Below are positions 63,676 to 64,000 of a DNA stretch of 64,000 nucleotides, piece by piece (position 1 is the stretch's first letter; each line of letters begins with the position of its first letter). Position numbers and translations under genes: made by a program. Below the pieces are notes generated by a model. It was not told where the DNA came from. It did no database searches and saw nothing but the letters and a program-made list of their open reading frames with translations. This DNA comes from an uncultured Brachybacterium sp. (lineage in GTDB: Bacteria; Actinomycetota; Actinomycetes; Actinomycetales; Dermabacteraceae): positions 62,001 to 126,000 of the forward strand of contig NZ_CANMSY010000011.1 in assembly GCF_947500705.1 (NCBI RefSeq), given 5' to 3'.

Positions 63676-64000
63676 TCACATCGGGCTCGGTGGCTCCGAC
63701 TCGAAGGTGAGCAGCAGGGAGCGCAAGGTGTCGGCGAGGCCGGAGCGTCCGTCAGGCGCGAGCGGCTCGAGCAGCTCCTGCTCTGCATCCAGCAGCCGCT
63801 CCATCGCCGCATCGACCCGGGCGACGCCGTCGGGCCGCAGCCGCACCTCGACCGCGCGGCCGTCGTGCGGGCTGCGGTTCTTGCTGACCAGCCCTCGGGC
63901 GACCAGCTTGTCGATCCGGGTCGTCATGGTGCCGCTGGTCACCAGCGTCTCGTGCATGAGCGCCCCGGGGGAGAGAGCATCCTCTCCGCTCCGGCGCAGC
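63676..64000 (-). CDS. MarR-family regulator (5' end cut by window edge)
   Basis: The frame is open to base 64000, giving 107 C-terminal residues. The visible part has the MarR recognition helix and wing: LSPGALMHETLVTSGTMTTR, then IDKLVARGLVSKNRSPHDGR and VEVRLRPDGV, with a dimerisation helix at the end. The start codon and DNA upstream lie outside the window. The ligand is unknown. Confidence 0.88.
   Translation of the reverse strand, partial: LRRSGEDALSPGALMHETLVTSGTMTTRIDKLVARGLVSKNRSPHDGRAVEVRLRPDGVARVDAAMERLLDAEQELLEPLAPDGRSGLADTLRSLLLTFESEPPSPM

Overview
The window comes from a high-GC Gram-positive bacterium of the Actinomycetota. It is most likely a member of the Micrococcales close to Brachybacterium (Dermabacteraceae); that placement is inferred from gene content and gene order, and no rRNA is present to confirm it. 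Genes are dense, many start with GTG, and many neighbours overlap by the 4-base ATGA/GTGA or 1-base TGATG type. At about twenty genes the start codon lies 6-7 nt after a TAnnnT-like -10 hexamer, which predicts leaderless mRNAs and was used here to choose starts.

Layout. 1-11.4 kb: a truncated NarL-type histidine kinase, a LacI-family regulator, a holin-like membrane protein, cysS-rlmB, a convergent DUF4032/YczE pair, the multi-sugar ABC ATPase msiK, peptide deformylase, an EcsC-like protein and ppa. 11.5-26.2 kb: a long collinear block, dacB-tilS-hpt-ftsH-folE-folP-folBK-DUF3180-two PH-domain proteins-DUF2520-panC-lysS-small membrane protein-lsr2. It joins cell-wall, tRNA, purine-salvage, proteolysis, folate and pantothenate functions and follows the order of the M. 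tuberculosis Rv3597c-Rv3628 region. 26.3-32.5 kb: a minus-strand catabolic block (mqo, lutA, a 22-codon mini-ORF, lutB, lutC, aldose epimerase) lying between lsr2 and clpC. 32.7-38 kb: clpC with a probable ClgR site, DedA, argA and mutY. 38-43.4 kb: mscL, a SAF protein, an FmdB/Ruc-like zinc ribbon, 5-formyl-THF cyclo-ligase, a RimJ-type acetyltransferase, a GlpR-like membrane protein, an inositol-phosphatase-family enzyme and tRNA-Ala(CGC).

43.4-49.6 kb is the most accessory-looking part: two aldo/keto reductases, a divergent LysR regulator, a small unknown protein, two tandem alpha/beta hydrolases, a LysR effector domain lacking its HTH, and luxS preceded by a 13-bp tandem-repeat array. 49.6-57.8 kb: malQ, pmt, rsmI, rpmF, tatD, rsmA and ispE, again in conserved actinobacterial order. 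57.8-64 kb: a complete ISL3-family insertion sequence with 8-bp target duplication, an AT-richer gap, a DUF222/HNH endonuclease gene, an ABC-F protein and a truncated MarR regulator.

The least expected general feature is the number of short tandem duplications (13, 14, 15, 16, 20 and 39 bp, plus a 6-bp microsatellite). They sit just after stop codons, in promoters, or in frame within disordered protein segments. No CRISPR array, prophage or rRNA operon is visible.
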